Positions 8,740 through 22,660 of a DNA stretch of 64,000 nucleotides are shown in pieces (position 1 is the stretch's first letter; each line of letters begins with the position of its first letter). Origin of the DNA: CAVRUZ01 sp963724495 (lineage in GTDB: Bacteria; Actinomycetota; Actinomycetes; Propionibacteriales; DAIQRJ01); contig CAVRUZ010000002.1 in the NCBI GenBank assembly GCA_963724495.1, positions 1,178,001 to 1,242,000 on the forward strand, written 5' to 3'. The position numbers and the translations under genes are program-made. Below the pieces are notes generated by a model that did no database searches, had not been told where the DNA came from, and saw only the letters and a list, made by a program, of their open reading frames with translations.

Positions 8740-9210
8740 GTGGCCAAACCGGACCCAGGAACCGCCGTAGCCACCGGATCGACCGCTCGGCAGCACCGGG
8801 CGAAGGTCGACGTGCACGAGCTGCGGATGGCCTGCATGAAGATCGCCCGCCGCGTCCGTGCCGAGAGTTCCGGAACGCTCACCCCAGGCCAGTTCGGCGT
8901 GCTTGCCAACCTCGCCAACCACGGCGCCCGCACTCCGGGCGAGCTGGCGGCCGACGAGTACGTCCAGGCCCCCTCGATGACCCGGACGATCGCGATGCTG
9001 GTCGCGCGTGAACTCGTGCAGCGAGGTCCGCACGCCACCGACCGCCGCCAGGTCATGCTGACGATCACCGAGAAGGGCAAGGCCGAACTCAAGGTCTCCA
9101 AGCGCACGCGGGACGAGTGGGTCACGGCCCGGCTCGGCTCGCTCAGCGACGACGAACGGCTGGCGCTGGCCAAGGCCACGCCCATCCTGGAACGCCTGGC
9201 CAACTCCTGA
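8740..9210 (+). CDS. MarR family transcriptional regulator
   Basis: Winged-helix dimeric repressor, about 156 residues from GTG 8740 (165 from ATG 8713). The GTG is favoured because acaggggg lies eight bases upstream. The N-terminal helix is VHELRMACMKIARRVRAES, the recognition region is TPGELAADEYVQAPSMTRTIAMLVARELVQR, and the wing is ATDRRQVMLTITEKGKAEL. The DxRxx wing motif (TDRRQ) is intact. Such proteins sense phenolic or lipophilic ligands and release a nearby promoter. The MFS exporter gene begins two bases after the stop codon, so the pair is almost certainly one transcript controlled through the palindrome at 8678-8690. Confidence 0.9.
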   Translation: MAKPDPGTAVATGSTARQHRAKVDVHELRMACMKIARRVRAESSGTLTPGQFGVLANLANHGARTPGELAADEYVQAPSMTRTIAMLVARELVQRGPHATDRRQVMLTITEKGKAELKVSKRTRDEWVTARLGSLSDDERLALAKATPILERLANS

Positions 9211-9211
9211 C

Positions 9212-10576
9212 GTGACGGCCACGCGCGACCTGCAGCCAGTCGAGCCGGCGCTCGACGCTGCCGGCGAACCCGTCGAGGCTGCCGAGCGCACACCGCCCCG
9301 GACCAGACGGTTCGCGGGGCAGGTTTCGGGGACCTTCCGCTCGCTGCAGCACCACAACTACCGCCTCTACTGGACCGGCGCGCTCGTATCGAACGTCGGC
9401 ACGTGGATGAGCCGGGTTGCGCAGGACTGGCTCGTCCTCACCGTCCTGACCGATCACTCGTCGGTCGCGCTTGGCGTGGTCACCGCACTTCAGTTCCTGC
9501 CGATGCTGGTGCTCGCTCCCTACGGCGGCGTGCTGGCCGATCGCTACGACAAGCGCAAGGTGCTGATGGTCACCCAGGTGTCCATGGCCGCGGTGTCACT
9601 GCTGATGGGCGTGCTGACCGCCACCGGCTCGATGCACCTGTATCTGATGTACCTGCTGGCGTTCGTGTTCGGCGTGATCACCGCGGCGGACAACCCGGCG
9701 CGGCAGGCGTTCGTCTCGGAGATGGTCGGCAGCGACGACATCCCCAACGCGGTCGGGCTGAACTCCGCATCGTTCAACTTCGCCCGGCTGCTCGGTCCTG
9801 GCGCAGCGGGCCTGCTCATCGCCGGTGTCGGTATCGCGCCGGCCTTCTTCATCAACACGGTGACGTTCGTGGCGGTGCTCATCGCTCTGACGAGGATGAA
9901 ACCCGAACTGCTGATGCCGAGCGATCCGACGCCCAAGGGCAGGGGACAGCTCCGTGCCGGTTTCGCCTACGTGCGCACGCAACCCCGCATCATGCTGCTG
10001 CTGATCGTCGTGTTCTTCTTCGGCACGTTCGCGATGAACTTCGTCATCACCAATGCGCTGATGGCCACGCAGGTGTTCCACAAGGGTCCGAGCGAGTACG
10101 GCCTGCTCGGCTCGGTGATGGCGATCGGTTCGGTGTCGGCCGCCCTGCTCACCGCTCGCCGGCGGGTCCCGTCTCTGCGGGTCCTGGTCGCCAGCCTGCT
10201 CGGTTTCGGTGTCTCTGCTGTGATCGGCGCCCTGTCGGTGAACTTCCTGATGTTCACGCTGACGCTGATTCCCATGGGTCTGTTCGCGATGAGCACGATG
10301 ACCACGGCCAACGCCTCGGTGCAACTGACTGCAGACCCGGCGATGCGCGGCCGGGTGATGGCGCTCTACATGGCCGTGTTCATGGGCGGCACTCCGATCG
10401 GCTCGCCGCTGATCGGCTGGGTCGGCGAGGTCTACGGCGCCCGCGCGACGATCATGATCGGCGCGATCACCAGCCTGGTCGTGGGAATCGGTGTGGTGAT
10501 CGTCTTGATGCGACGCCGGAACATCACGCCGTCGACGCTCCGCGAATACCTGCGGCCGACGACGATCGACGCCTGA
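9212..10576 (+). CDS. MFS transporter (MFS_3/EntS-like), probable exporter
   Basis: A 454-residue inner-membrane protein with a 45-residue hydrophilic N-terminus followed by twelve predicted helices. The MFS A-motif-like loop GGVLADRYDKRKVLM is near 109-123. VFGVITAADNPARQAFVSEMVG and LNSASFNFARLLGPGAAGLL are characteristic of the enterobactin-exporter-like MFS_3 group. The related second-half loop RVMALYMAVFMGGTPIGSPLIGW is also clear. It probably exports a drug-like or siderophore-like compound by proton exchange; the substrate is unknown. GTG start one base after the MarR stop, consistent with MarR-controlled expression. Convergent with pyk. Confidence 0.88.
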   Translation: MTATRDLQPVEPALDAAGEPVEAAERTPPRTRRFAGQVSGTFRSLQHHNYRLYWTGALVSNVGTWMSRVAQDWLVLTVLTDHSSVALGVVTALQFLPMLVLAPYGGVLADRYDKRKVLMVTQVSMAAVSLLMGVLTATGSMHLYLMYLLAFVFGVITAADNPARQAFVSEMVGSDDIPNAVGLNSASFNFARLLGPGAAGLLIAGVGIAPAFFINTVTFVAVLIALTRMKPELLMPSDPTPKGRGQLRAGFAYVRTQPRIMLLLIVVFFFGTFAMNFVITNALMATQVFHKGPSEYGLLGSVMAIGSVSAALLTARRRVPSLRVLVASLLGFGVSAVIGALSVNFLMFTLTLIPMGLFAMSTMTTANASVQLTADPAMRGRVMALYMAVFMGGTPIGSPLIGWVGEVYGARATIMIGAITSLVVGIGVVIVLMRRRNITPSTLREYLRPTTIDA

Positions 10577-10604
10577 GCGGCCCCGCGACTTACCCGCCAG
10601 CCGT

Positions 10605-12077
10605 TCAGGCCTTGGCGTCGACCGCGTCCGCCGCCTCGGCCCAGCCTTTCGCCCGCCGGTAGATGGCATCGCCGATCTGATGCACGCGCACGGCGTTGGT
10701 CGAGCCGGAGACACCGGGCGGGCTGCCCGCGACGATCACCACGATGTCGCCCTGCTGACACAGCTTCTGCTGCAGGAGCAGTCGTTCCACCTGCACGACC
10801 ATCTCGTCGGTTGTGTCGACGGTCGGCGAGAGCACGGACGTGAGTCCCCACGAGAGGCTCATCTGCCGTCGGCTCACCTCGTCCGGGGTGATGGCAAGCA
10901 TCGGGAGCGCGGATCGGTATCGCACCAACTGCCGGGCCGTGTCGCCTGTGAGCGTGAACGCCACCAGGTACTTGGCGTCGAGGTGCTCGGCGATGTCGGT
11001 TGCCGCCCTGGTGATCGCGCCACCCTTGGTGCGCGGGTCCCAGTCGACGTGCGCGATCTTCTCGATCCCGTGGTTCTCGACGGCCTCGATGATGCGGGCC
11101 ATCGTCTGCACCGCGAGGATCGGGTACTCGCCCACGCTGGTCTCGGCCGACAGCATCACCGCGTCGGCTCCGTCGAGCACAGCATTGGCCACGTCGGACG
11201 TCTCCGCCCTCGTCGGCCGCGGCGCGGAGATCATCGACTCCAGCATCTGGGTCGCGACGATCACCGGCTTGGCGTTGCGCCGGGCCAGGTCGATGATCTG
11301 CTTCTGGACCAGCGGCACCTCCTCGAGCGGGAGCTCGACGCCGAGGTCGCCGCGCGCGACCATCAGCGCGTCGAACGCGGCAACGATCTCCGCCAGGTTG
11401 TCCACCGCCTGCGGCTTCTCGATCTTCGCCACGACGGGGAGGCGGCGGCCGCCCGCCTCGTCCATGATCTTGTGCACCGGCTCGATGTCCGCCGCGCTGC
11501 GCACGAACGAGAGCGCGATCAGGTCGACCCCGATGTCCAACGCCCACCGCAGGTCGTCGATGTCCTTCTCCGAGAGCGCGGGGACGCTGAGCGGGACACC
11601 GGGGAGGTTGAGTCCCTTGTGATCGGAGACCGGGCCGCCCACGACCACGGTCGTGCGGATGTCGTTGCCGACCACCTCGTCGACGGCCAGCATCACCTTG
11701 CCGTCGTCGACAAGGATCGTCTCCCCCGGCCGGACGTCGGCGGCCAGGCCGTCGTAGGTGGTGGAGCAGCGCGCGTTGTCGCCGGGACAGTCGTCGGTGG
11801 TGATCGTGAACGACTCGCCGGGAACCAACGTCGCCGAGCCGATGGCGAAGGTCCCGAGCCGCACCTTCGGGCCCTGCAGGTCGGCGAGGATCGCCAGCGG
11901 CACGTTCTTCGCCTCGGCGGAGGCACGCAGCACCCGATACCGCTCCGCGTGGTCGTCATGCGAACCGTGACTCATGTTCAGCCGCGCCACGTTGAGTCCG
12001 GCATCGATCAACTCGTCGATCCGCTCCCGGGTGGAGACGGCGGGACCCATGGTGGCGACGATCTTGGCTCTACGCAC
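10605..12077 (-). CDS. pyk: Pyruvate kinase
   Basis: Last step of glycolysis: phosphoenolpyruvate plus ADP gives pyruvate plus ATP. The 490-residue protein begins RRAKIVATMGPAVSTRERI, with LNMSHGSHDDH near 33, the beta-barrel metal/PEP residues in VAKIEKPQAVDNL and VARGDLGVELPLEEVP, and the signature TQMLESMISAPRPTRAE. The C-terminal regulatory domain ends with GDIVVIVAGSPPGVSGSTNAVRVH. All expected domains are present and intact. It reads leftwards, 69 nt after gltD, so cotranscription with the gltBD operon is possible though not required. No frameshift seen. Confidence 0.97.
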   Translation of the reverse strand: MRRAKIVATMGPAVSTRERIDELIDAGLNVARLNMSHGSHDDHAERYRVLRASAEAKNVPLAILADLQGPKVRLGTFAIGSATLVPGESFTITTDDCPGDNARCSTTYDGLAADVRPGETILVDDGKVMLAVDEVVGNDIRTTVVVGGPVSDHKGLNLPGVPLSVPALSEKDIDDLRWALDIGVDLIALSFVRSAADIEPVHKIMDEAGGRRLPVVAKIEKPQAVDNLAEIVAAFDALMVARGDLGVELPLEEVPLVQKQIIDLARRNAKPVIVATQMLESMISAPRPTRAETSDVANAVLDGADAVMLSAETSVGEYPILAVQTMARIIEAVENHGIEKIAHVDWDPRTKGGAITRAATDIAEHLDAKYLVAFTLTGDTARQLVRYRSALPMLAITPDEVSRRQMSLSWGLTSVLSPTVDTTDEMVVQVERLLLQQKLCQQGDIVVIVAGSPPGVSGSTNAVRVHQIGDAIYRRAKGWAEAADAVDAKA

Positions 12078-12146
12078 AACGACCGAGCCTAGACCGTTGC
12101 CGACCCGGTCCCGTCCATGCCTGCGCTCGACTGCTCACTCGTCCGA

Positions 12147-13626
12147 TCAGGCCAGCAGCTGGCGCGTGCTCGGATCGATCGGCCGCGGGAGCGGCGACCG
12201 GTCCGTGCGGTGCAGGTAGGCGTCGACACCGGCGGCTGCGGCTCTGCCCTCGCTGATCGCCCAGACGATCAGCGACTGTCCTCGGCCGGCGTCACCGGCG
12301 ACGAACACGCCGTCGACCGACGTGGCGAAGGACGCGTCCCGCGCGATGTTGCCGCGGTTGTCGAGCTCGACCCCCAGCTGCTCGACCAGCGGACCCTGCT
12401 CGGGACCGGTGAAGCCCATCGCGAACAGCACCAGCTCGGCCGGGATCTCGTGCTCGCTGCCCTCGACCTCGTTGAACTTGCCGCCGGAGAACTCGACCTC
12501 CACCAGCCGCAGCGCGCGGACGTGGCCGTTGTCGTCGCCGAGGAACTCCTTGGTGGACACCGCGTACCGCCGGTCGCCGCCCTCCTCGTGCGCGGAGCTC
12601 ACCCGGTACGTCATCGGGTAGGTCGGCCAGGGCTGGTTCTCGACCCGGTCCTCGCCCGGCCGCGGCATGATCTCCAGCTGGGTCACCGATGCCGGCTGCT
12701 GGCGATGGGTCGTGCCGAGACAGTCGGCCCCGGTGTCACCGCCCCCGATGATCACGACGTGCTTGCCGGTTGCGGTGATCTGGTCGGGCACCTGCTCACC
12801 GAACACGACCCGGTTGGCCTGCGGCAGGAACTCCATCGCCTGATGGATGCCGGCGAGATCGCGACCGGGAACCGGCAGGTCGCGCGCGGCGGTGGCACCG
12901 ACGGCGAGCACGACGGCGTCGAAGCGGTCCCGCAGCTCCGGGCCGGTGATGTCGCTGCCCACGTCGACTCCGGAGCGGAAGACCGTGCCCTCGGCCGACA
13001 TCTGCTCGATCCGCCGGTCGAGGTGGCGCTTCTCCATCTTGAACTCGGGAATCCCGTACCGGAGCAGGCCACCCGGACGGTCAGCACGCTCGTAGACCGC
13101 GACCGTGTGGCCGGCGCGCGTCAGTTGCTGCGCGGCCGCGAGGCCGGCCGGGCCCGATCCGATCACCGCGACGGTGTTGCCCGACAGCCACTGCGGCGGC
13201 TGCGGCGTGACCCAGCCCTGCGCCCACGCCTTGTCGATGATCGCGACCTCGACGTTCTTGATCGTGACCGCACCACCGGAGATCTTCTCGTCGATCGCGA
13301 GCACGCACGCCGTCTCGCACGGCGCCGGGCAGAGGCGTCCGGTGAACTCCGGGAAGTTGTTCGTGGCATGGAGCCGCTCGATCGCCTCCTCCCAGTCGTC
13401 CCGCCAGACCAGGTCGTTCCACTCCGGGATCAGGTTGCCCAGCGGACAGCCCAGGTGACAGAACGGGATGCCGCAGTCCATGCATCGCCCAGCCTGCTTG
13501 GAGATCAGCGGAAGCAGCGCGTGCCCGATGCCCTCGCCCGGGTACACCTCGTGCCAGTCGTGCAGCCGCTCCTCCACCGGGCGCCTGGTCGGGACCGCGC
13601 GCGGGGTGGTGAGGAAGCCCTTGGGA

Positions 13627-13634
<8 letters not shown>
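12147..13634 (-). CDS. gltD: Glutamate synthase (NADPH) small subunit
   Basis: Transfers electrons from NADPH through FAD and two [4Fe-4S] clusters to the large subunit. The 495-residue protein carries CMDCGIPFCHLGCPLGN (about 47-63) and CPAPCETACVLAID (about 101-114), whose cysteines bind the clusters. FAD binding is at VIGSGPAGLAAAQQL, and the NADPH Rossmann motif is VIIGGGDTGADCLGT. The C-terminal GDAGRGQSLIVWAI contacts FAD. The start codon lies eight bases inside the gltB reading frame, so the two subunits are translationally coupled. Complete and unremarkable. Confidence 0.97.
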
Positions 13635-18270
<4,636 letters not shown>

Positions 18271-18619
18271 GGGCACTCCTGTCGACTCCGCCGGCGGACC
18301 GGCTGAGATGCTGCGGGGACTAACCGGGAGTGTCGGGCCACGTCGCCAGACGGGCTACGAGGGGCTGGCGACACCGGTGGGGGTTGGCCCCGCGCTGCCT
18401 GGTGACCTCGTCCGACCAGGTGGTGTTCGCGCCTGGGCCGACCCTGCCGTGGGACCGCTCACTCCGTCTGGGAAACCCTGGCTGCCGAGTCGTCTCGTGC
18501 CCCCGGGAGGGCGCTTTCGGCGTTGGGACAGCTCTGGCCCGTGGACCGCAGGAGTTTAGCCGACAGAGACCCTCACTCCGCCAATTCGCCCGGCAGCCGG
18601 ACCCGTGCGCCGGCGCGGC
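18271..18619 (-). promoter_or_regulatory. 349-nt non-coding leader of gltB with two stable hairpins
   Basis: No supported gene lies between lgt and gltB. On the gltB strand the region contains two clear hairpins. One pairs 18342-18349 with 18365-18372 (GTCGCCAG/CTGGCGAC, 15-nt loop). The other pairs 18398-18403 with 18415-18420 (CCTGGT/ACCAGG). No poly-U tract follows, so neither is an obvious intrinsic terminator. A weak TTGGCG...TAAACT pair near 18565-18590 might be a promoter but has a 20-bp spacer. I recognise no known riboswitch family. Confidence 0.4.
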
Positions 18620-19555
18620 TCAGGGTCGCTCTGGCGGGGCGGTGGCCGAGTCGTCGACCGCTGGTTCCGCCGCCTCGGCCGACGGCTGCGCCGCCTCGGC
18701 CGACGGCTGGGCCGGCTCCCGCCCGGGCAGGTACACCGACGACTCGCGCTCGGGGTGGCGGCGCCTCGACACCACGAAGATCGCCACGAACAGCAGGCAG
18801 ACCCCGACAGACACGTAGTCGTTCAGCCGGAACGGCCCGATCAGGTGGGCGGGGTCGATGCGCAGGTGCTCGATCCAGGCCCGCCCGATGGTGTACCCGA
18901 TCACGTAGAGGTAGAACGCCTGCCCGTGCCCGAGCATGAACCGCCGGTCGGCCCACACGACGAGCAGGGCCACCCCGATGCACCACAGGCACTCGTAGAG
19001 GAAGGTCGGGTGGAACGTCGTGGTGGTGAGATAGGCCGCCGGCCGGTGGACGATGTCGATCTCCAGGCCCCACGGCAGCGTGGTGGGGCGGCCGAACAGC
19101 TCCTGGTTGAAGTAGTTGCCCCAGCGGCCGATGGCCTGTGCCAGCAGGATTCCCGGCGCCGCGGCGTCGGCGAAGGCGGGCAGCCGGATGCCCATGCGCC
19201 GAGCCCCGATCCAGGCACCAAGGGCACCCAGCGCGACCGCTCCCCAGATCCCGAGCCCGCCCTCCCAGATTCTGAAGATGTCGACCCAGTCGCGCCCGGC
19301 ACCGAAGAACAACTGGTAGTCGGTGATCACGTGGTAGAGGCGCGCGCCGACGATGCCGAACGGGACCGCCCACATGGCCAGGTCGAAGACCTCCGTCGAC
19401 GCCCCGCCACGGGCCACCCAGCGACGGGTGGTGACCCAGACCGCCACGACGACGCCGAGCATGATGCAGAACGCATAGGCCCGGAGCGGGACCGGACCGA
19501 GGTGCCAGACTCCCTGCGAGGGGCTGGGGATCGACGCGAGCAGCACGTCGGTCAT
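18620..19555 (-). CDS. lgt: Prolipoprotein diacylglyceryl transferase
   Basis: Integral membrane enzyme that adds diacylglycerol from phosphatidylglycerol to the lipobox cysteine, the first step of lipoprotein maturation; LspA, which does the second, is at 53.4-54.0 kb. The 311-residue protein has about seven helices. The Lgt signature AIGRWGNYFNQELFG lies near 141-155, with GARLYHVITDYQLFF near 70 and WEGGLGIWGAVALG near 97. The last 40 residues are a hydrophilic tail with a short repeat, AQPSAEAAQPSAEAAEP, seen in actinobacterial orthologues as a variable extension. Directly downstream of the DsbA-like gene and upstream of gltB, as in many actinobacterial trp-lgt-glt clusters. Confidence 0.95.
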   Translation of the reverse strand: MTDVLLASIPSPSQGVWHLGPVPLRAYAFCIMLGVVVAVWVTTRRWVARGGASTEVFDLAMWAVPFGIVGARLYHVITDYQLFFGAGRDWVDIFRIWEGGLGIWGAVALGALGAWIGARRMGIRLPAFADAAAPGILLAQAIGRWGNYFNQELFGRPTTLPWGLEIDIVHRPAAYLTTTTFHPTFLYECLWCIGVALLVVWADRRFMLGHGQAFYLYVIGYTIGRAWIEHLRIDPAHLIGPFRLNDYVSVGVCLLFVAIFVVSRRRHPERESSVYLPGREPAQPSAEAAQPSAEAAEPAVDDSATAPPERP

Positions 19556-19592
19556 CCAATCTCACTGGTCGCGTTGGTCACCGGTCGATCCG

Positions 19593-20423
19593 TCACTTCT
19601 TGGCCGCGGTCACGGCCGCCTCGATCTGACTCCGGAGGCCGTCCGCCGACAGGTCGGGTGCGGGCACGACGGCGCCGTTGACCATCACGGTCGGCGTGCC
19701 CGCGACACCGCGGAGCGTGGCGTAGTCGTTGATCGACTTGGCCCAGTCGGAGTACGTCTCGTTGCGGACGCAGGAGTTGAAGGTGGTGTCCTCGATGCCC
19801 GCCTGCTTCGCCGCGGCGATCAGGGTGGCAGCCGTCCACTGCTGGTTCCAGACGCCCTCGCTGTAGAGCGCCGCCTCGTAGGCCGCTGCCTTTCCGGTGA
19901 CAGCCGAGCAGGCGAAGGCGTTGGCGGCAAGCTCGCTCGGTGGCCCGAACATCGGCAGTGACATCGGGTAGGTCACCGAGCGGATGTCACCACTCTTCAC
20001 GTACTCGTCCAGGACTGCCGGTACTCCCGAGGCCGACAGCTCCTGACAGTGCGGGCAGGAGAAGTCCTGGAAGACCTCCACGGTGACCGGTGCGCTCGGC
20101 CTCGCCGAATCCGATGCCCTGCTGCATCCCGGGACCGGTACCGGTCGCCTCCGGGTCGAAGTCCTTCGGGGTGGCCAGCGGGGTGGCGCCCGGCCCGGTG
20201 TAGGGCGCGGCCACCGCCGCGCGGCGCTCCACCGGCCTGCGAGCGTCTTGCTCTTCTGCCACCAGATCAGTGCGCCCATCCCGGCGAGGACGACCACCAC
20301 GACGGCGACGATCACGATGGTTGCGACCGACTTCTGGCGCCGGGCCTTGGCCGCGGCCGCTTCCCGCTCGAGCCGGGCCCGCTCCCGGGCCTGCTGTGCC
20401 GCCGTGCTCTTCTTCGCCGCCAT
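19593..20423 (-). CDS. Membrane-anchored DsbA/thioredoxin-like protein (two compensating frameshifts)
   Basis: Type II membrane protein. MAAKKSTAAQQARERARLER begins a charged cytoplasmic segment, then VATIVIVAVVVVVLAGMGALIWW is the single transmembrane helix (about 34-56). The extracytoplasmic thioredoxin-fold domain carries the redox motif CPHC in FQDFSCPHCQELS and ends with GVAGTPTVMVNGAVV, where the cis-Pro follows GTP. Such proteins oxidise or isomerise disulfides in secreted proteins. The frame is broken twice: near 20235 (one base lost) and near 20100 (one base gained). The intervening 130 nt read correctly in another frame as VERRAAVAAPYTGPG to GIGFGEA, the expected linker. This looks like a pair of sequence errors. 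Located between trpA and lgt, a recurrent actinobacterial position. Confidence 0.85.
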   Translation of the reverse strand: MAAKKSTAAQQARERARLEREAAAAKARRQKSVATIVIVAVVVVVLAGMGALIWWQKSKTLAGRWSAARRWPRPTPGRAPPRWPPRRTSTRRRPVPVPGCSRASDSARPSAPVTVEVFQDFSCPHCQELSASGVPAVLDEYVKSGDIRSVTYPMSLPMFGPPSELAANAFACSAVTGKAAAYEAALYSEGVWNQQWTAATLIAAAKQAGIEDTTFNSCVRNETYSDWAKSINDYATLRGVAGTPTVMVNGAVVPAPDLSADGLRSQIEAAVTAAKK

Positions 20424-20541
20424 GCGTCCCGTCTCTCGTGTGCTCTGGTAGGCCGGTCCGTCGCCCGCTGGTGGGCGTCGCGGCCGGCCCATTCTGTCCG
20501 GTCCCGACCACCTTCGCCTGAATCGGCCCCAGCTCGGTGAG

Positions 20542-21348
20542 TCAGGCCCGCTTCAGGCCGGTCGCCAGGTCCGCCGCCAGCAACCGGCACGCAGCTGCCG
20601 CCGCCGGGATGTCGCCAGGGTGGTCGAGGACCCTCCGCACGAACGCCGACCCCACGATCACGGCGTCGGCGTAGGCCGCGACCTCGGCGCACTGGCGCCC
20701 GTCGCTGACGCCCAGCCCGACGCCGATCGGCAGGTCGGTGTACGCACGGGTACGCGACACCAGGTCGGGCGCGAGCCGGGAGGTCTCTGCCCTGGCTCCG
20801 GTCACGCCCATCACCGAGACGGCATAGACGAAGCCTCGGGAGGCCTCGGCCGTGGCGGCGAGACGCGCCTGCGTGGACGAGGGGGCGACGAGGAACACCC
20901 GGTCGAGTTCATGGGCGTCGCTCGCGGCGATCCACTCCAGCGCCTCCTCCGGGATCAGGTCCGGGGTGATCAGGCCGGCGCCGCCGGCCGCGGCCAGAGC
21001 GGCGGCGAACCCGTCGACGCCGTAGCGCTCGACCGGGTTCCAGTAGGTCATCACCAGCGTGGGAACCCCCAGCGCCGCCACCTGCTCCACCGTGCTGAAG
21101 ACGTCGCGCGTGCGCACGCCACCGCGAAGGGCCATGTCGGCGGCGACCTGGATCGTCGGTCCGTCGATGACCGGGTCGGAGTAGGGCAGGCCCACCTCGA
21201 CGATGTCCACGCCGCCCTCGACCATGGCCTCGATCACGACACCAGCACCCTCGACCGTCGGGAATCCCGCCGGGAGGTAGCCGACGAGCGCAGCCCGGTC
21301 CGTCGCCGACGCCTTGGTGAAGGCCGCGTCGACGCGGGCTCTCGTCAC
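20542..21348 (-). CDS. trpA: Tryptophan synthase alpha subunit
   Basis: Cleaves indole-3-glycerol phosphate to indole, which is channelled to TrpB. The 268-residue TIM barrel starts VTRARVDAAFTKASATDRAALVGYL. The catalytic Glu is in VDIVEVGLPYSDPVIDGPTIQ (first half of the motif), with the catalytic Asp in its DG segment. The phosphate-binding glycines are in IGVGLGVSDGRQ, and VYAVSVMGVTGAR is the usual loop. GTG start overlaps the trpB stop by four bases (GTGA), so translation is coupled. The upstream in-frame extension has no TrpA similarity. Intact. Confidence 0.96.
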   Translation of the reverse strand: MTRARVDAAFTKASATDRAALVGYLPAGFPTVEGAGVVIEAMVEGGVDIVEVGLPYSDPVIDGPTIQVAADMALRGGVRTRDVFSTVEQVAALGVPTLVMTYWNPVERYGVDGFAAALAAAGGAGLITPDLIPEEALEWIAASDAHELDRVFLVAPSSTQARLAATAEASRGFVYAVSVMGVTGARAETSRLAPDLVSRTRAYTDLPIGVGLGVSDGRQCAEVAAYADAVIVGSAFVRRVLDHPGDIPAAAAACRLLAADLATGLKRA

Positions 21349-22660
21349 TGCTCCACCCCGCTGCCGGTGCCGCCCTCGTCCATGGGCTCGCCTGCGGCCG
21401 AGGTGGTGTCGGAGTCGTCGAGAAGGCCGAACCACCGTCCGGCGGTGTCCACGTCCTTGTCGCCCCGCCCGGACAGGCAGACGACCAGCTGCGCGTCGGG
21501 ACCGAGCTCCGCGGCGAGCTTCACGGCGCCGGCGATCGCGTGCGCCGACTCGATCGCCGGCATGATCCCTTCGGTCCGGCACAGCAGCCGGAAGCCCTCC
21601 ATCGCCTCCGCGTCGGAGATCGGCTCGTAGCGGGCCCGGCCGGTCTTGGCGAGATATGCGTGCTCGGGGCCGACCCCCGGATAGTCAAGGCCGGCGGAGA
21701 TCGAGTGACTCTCGGTGGTCTGTCCGTCCTCGTCCTGCAGCAGGTACGACCGCGTGCCGTGGAGCACGCCGACCTGGCCCGCGGTGATCGTGGCCGCGTG
21801 CCGCCCGGTCTCGTAACCGTCGCCACCCGCCTCGTATCCACAGAGCAGGACCGACGGGTCCTCGAGAAACGCTGCGAACATGCCGATGGCGTTGGAGCCG
21901 CCGCCCACGCAGGCGAGAACGGCGTCGGGCAGCCGACCGTTCTCGGCAAGGAACTGCTCGCGGGTCTCGTCACCGATCCCACGCACGAACGACCGGACCA
22001 GGCTGGGGAACGGGTGCGGGCCGGCAGCGGACCCGATCAGGTAATGGGTGCTGTCGACGCTCGCCACCCAGTCGCGCAGCGCCTCGTTCATCGCGTCCTT
22101 CAGCGTGCGACTGCCGGTCCCGACGGGAACGACCTCCGCACCGAGCAGGCGCATCCGGGCGACGTTCAACGACTGCCGCCGGGTGTCCTCTTCGCCCATG
22201 TAGACACAGCATTCGAGATCCAGGTAGGCCGCGATCGTGGCTGTCGCCACGCCGTGCTGGCCCGCTCCGGTCTCGGCGATCAGGCGGGTCTTGCCCATCC
22301 GCTTGGCCAGCAGCCCCTGCCCGAGCACGTTGCGGATCTTGTGCGCGCCGGTGTGGTTGAGGTCCTCCCGCTTGAGCCAGACGCTGCAACCAACGGCGTC
22401 GGACAGTCTGGGGGCGAACGTCAGCATGCTGGGAAGTCCCGCGTAGTTCGCCTTCATCGCGGCGAGTTCGCCGACGAAGGCAGGGTCGTCGACGGCCGCC
22501 CGCCAGGCCACTTCCAGCTCGTCGAGCGCCGCGATCAGCGACTCCGGGACGAACCGGCCGCCGAACACGCCGAAGTGGCCGCCCGCGTCGGGGACTGCTT
22601 CTCGGTCTGAGCACTGCTTCCGATTGAGGCTGGTGCTGTCGTCCCGGATCGGTCAGCCAT
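21345..22660 (-). CDS. trpB: Tryptophan synthase beta subunit (one frameshift near 22592)
   Basis: PLP enzyme joining indole and serine to give tryptophan. The body is intact: REDLNHTGAHKIRNVLGQ contains the PLP lysine, AETGAGQHGVATAT follows, GGGSNAIGMFAAF binds the PLP phosphate, and SAGLDYPGVGPEH is conserved. The long frame starts only at a GTG in VFGGRFVPESL. The expected leader is in another frame from ATG 22660 (MADRSGTTAPASIG to QSP) and joins as SPDAGGHFGVFGG if one G is restored at about 22592. ATG 22660 lies eight bases inside trpC, as expected for this operon. The break is therefore probably a single-base deletion error. Confidence 0.94.
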
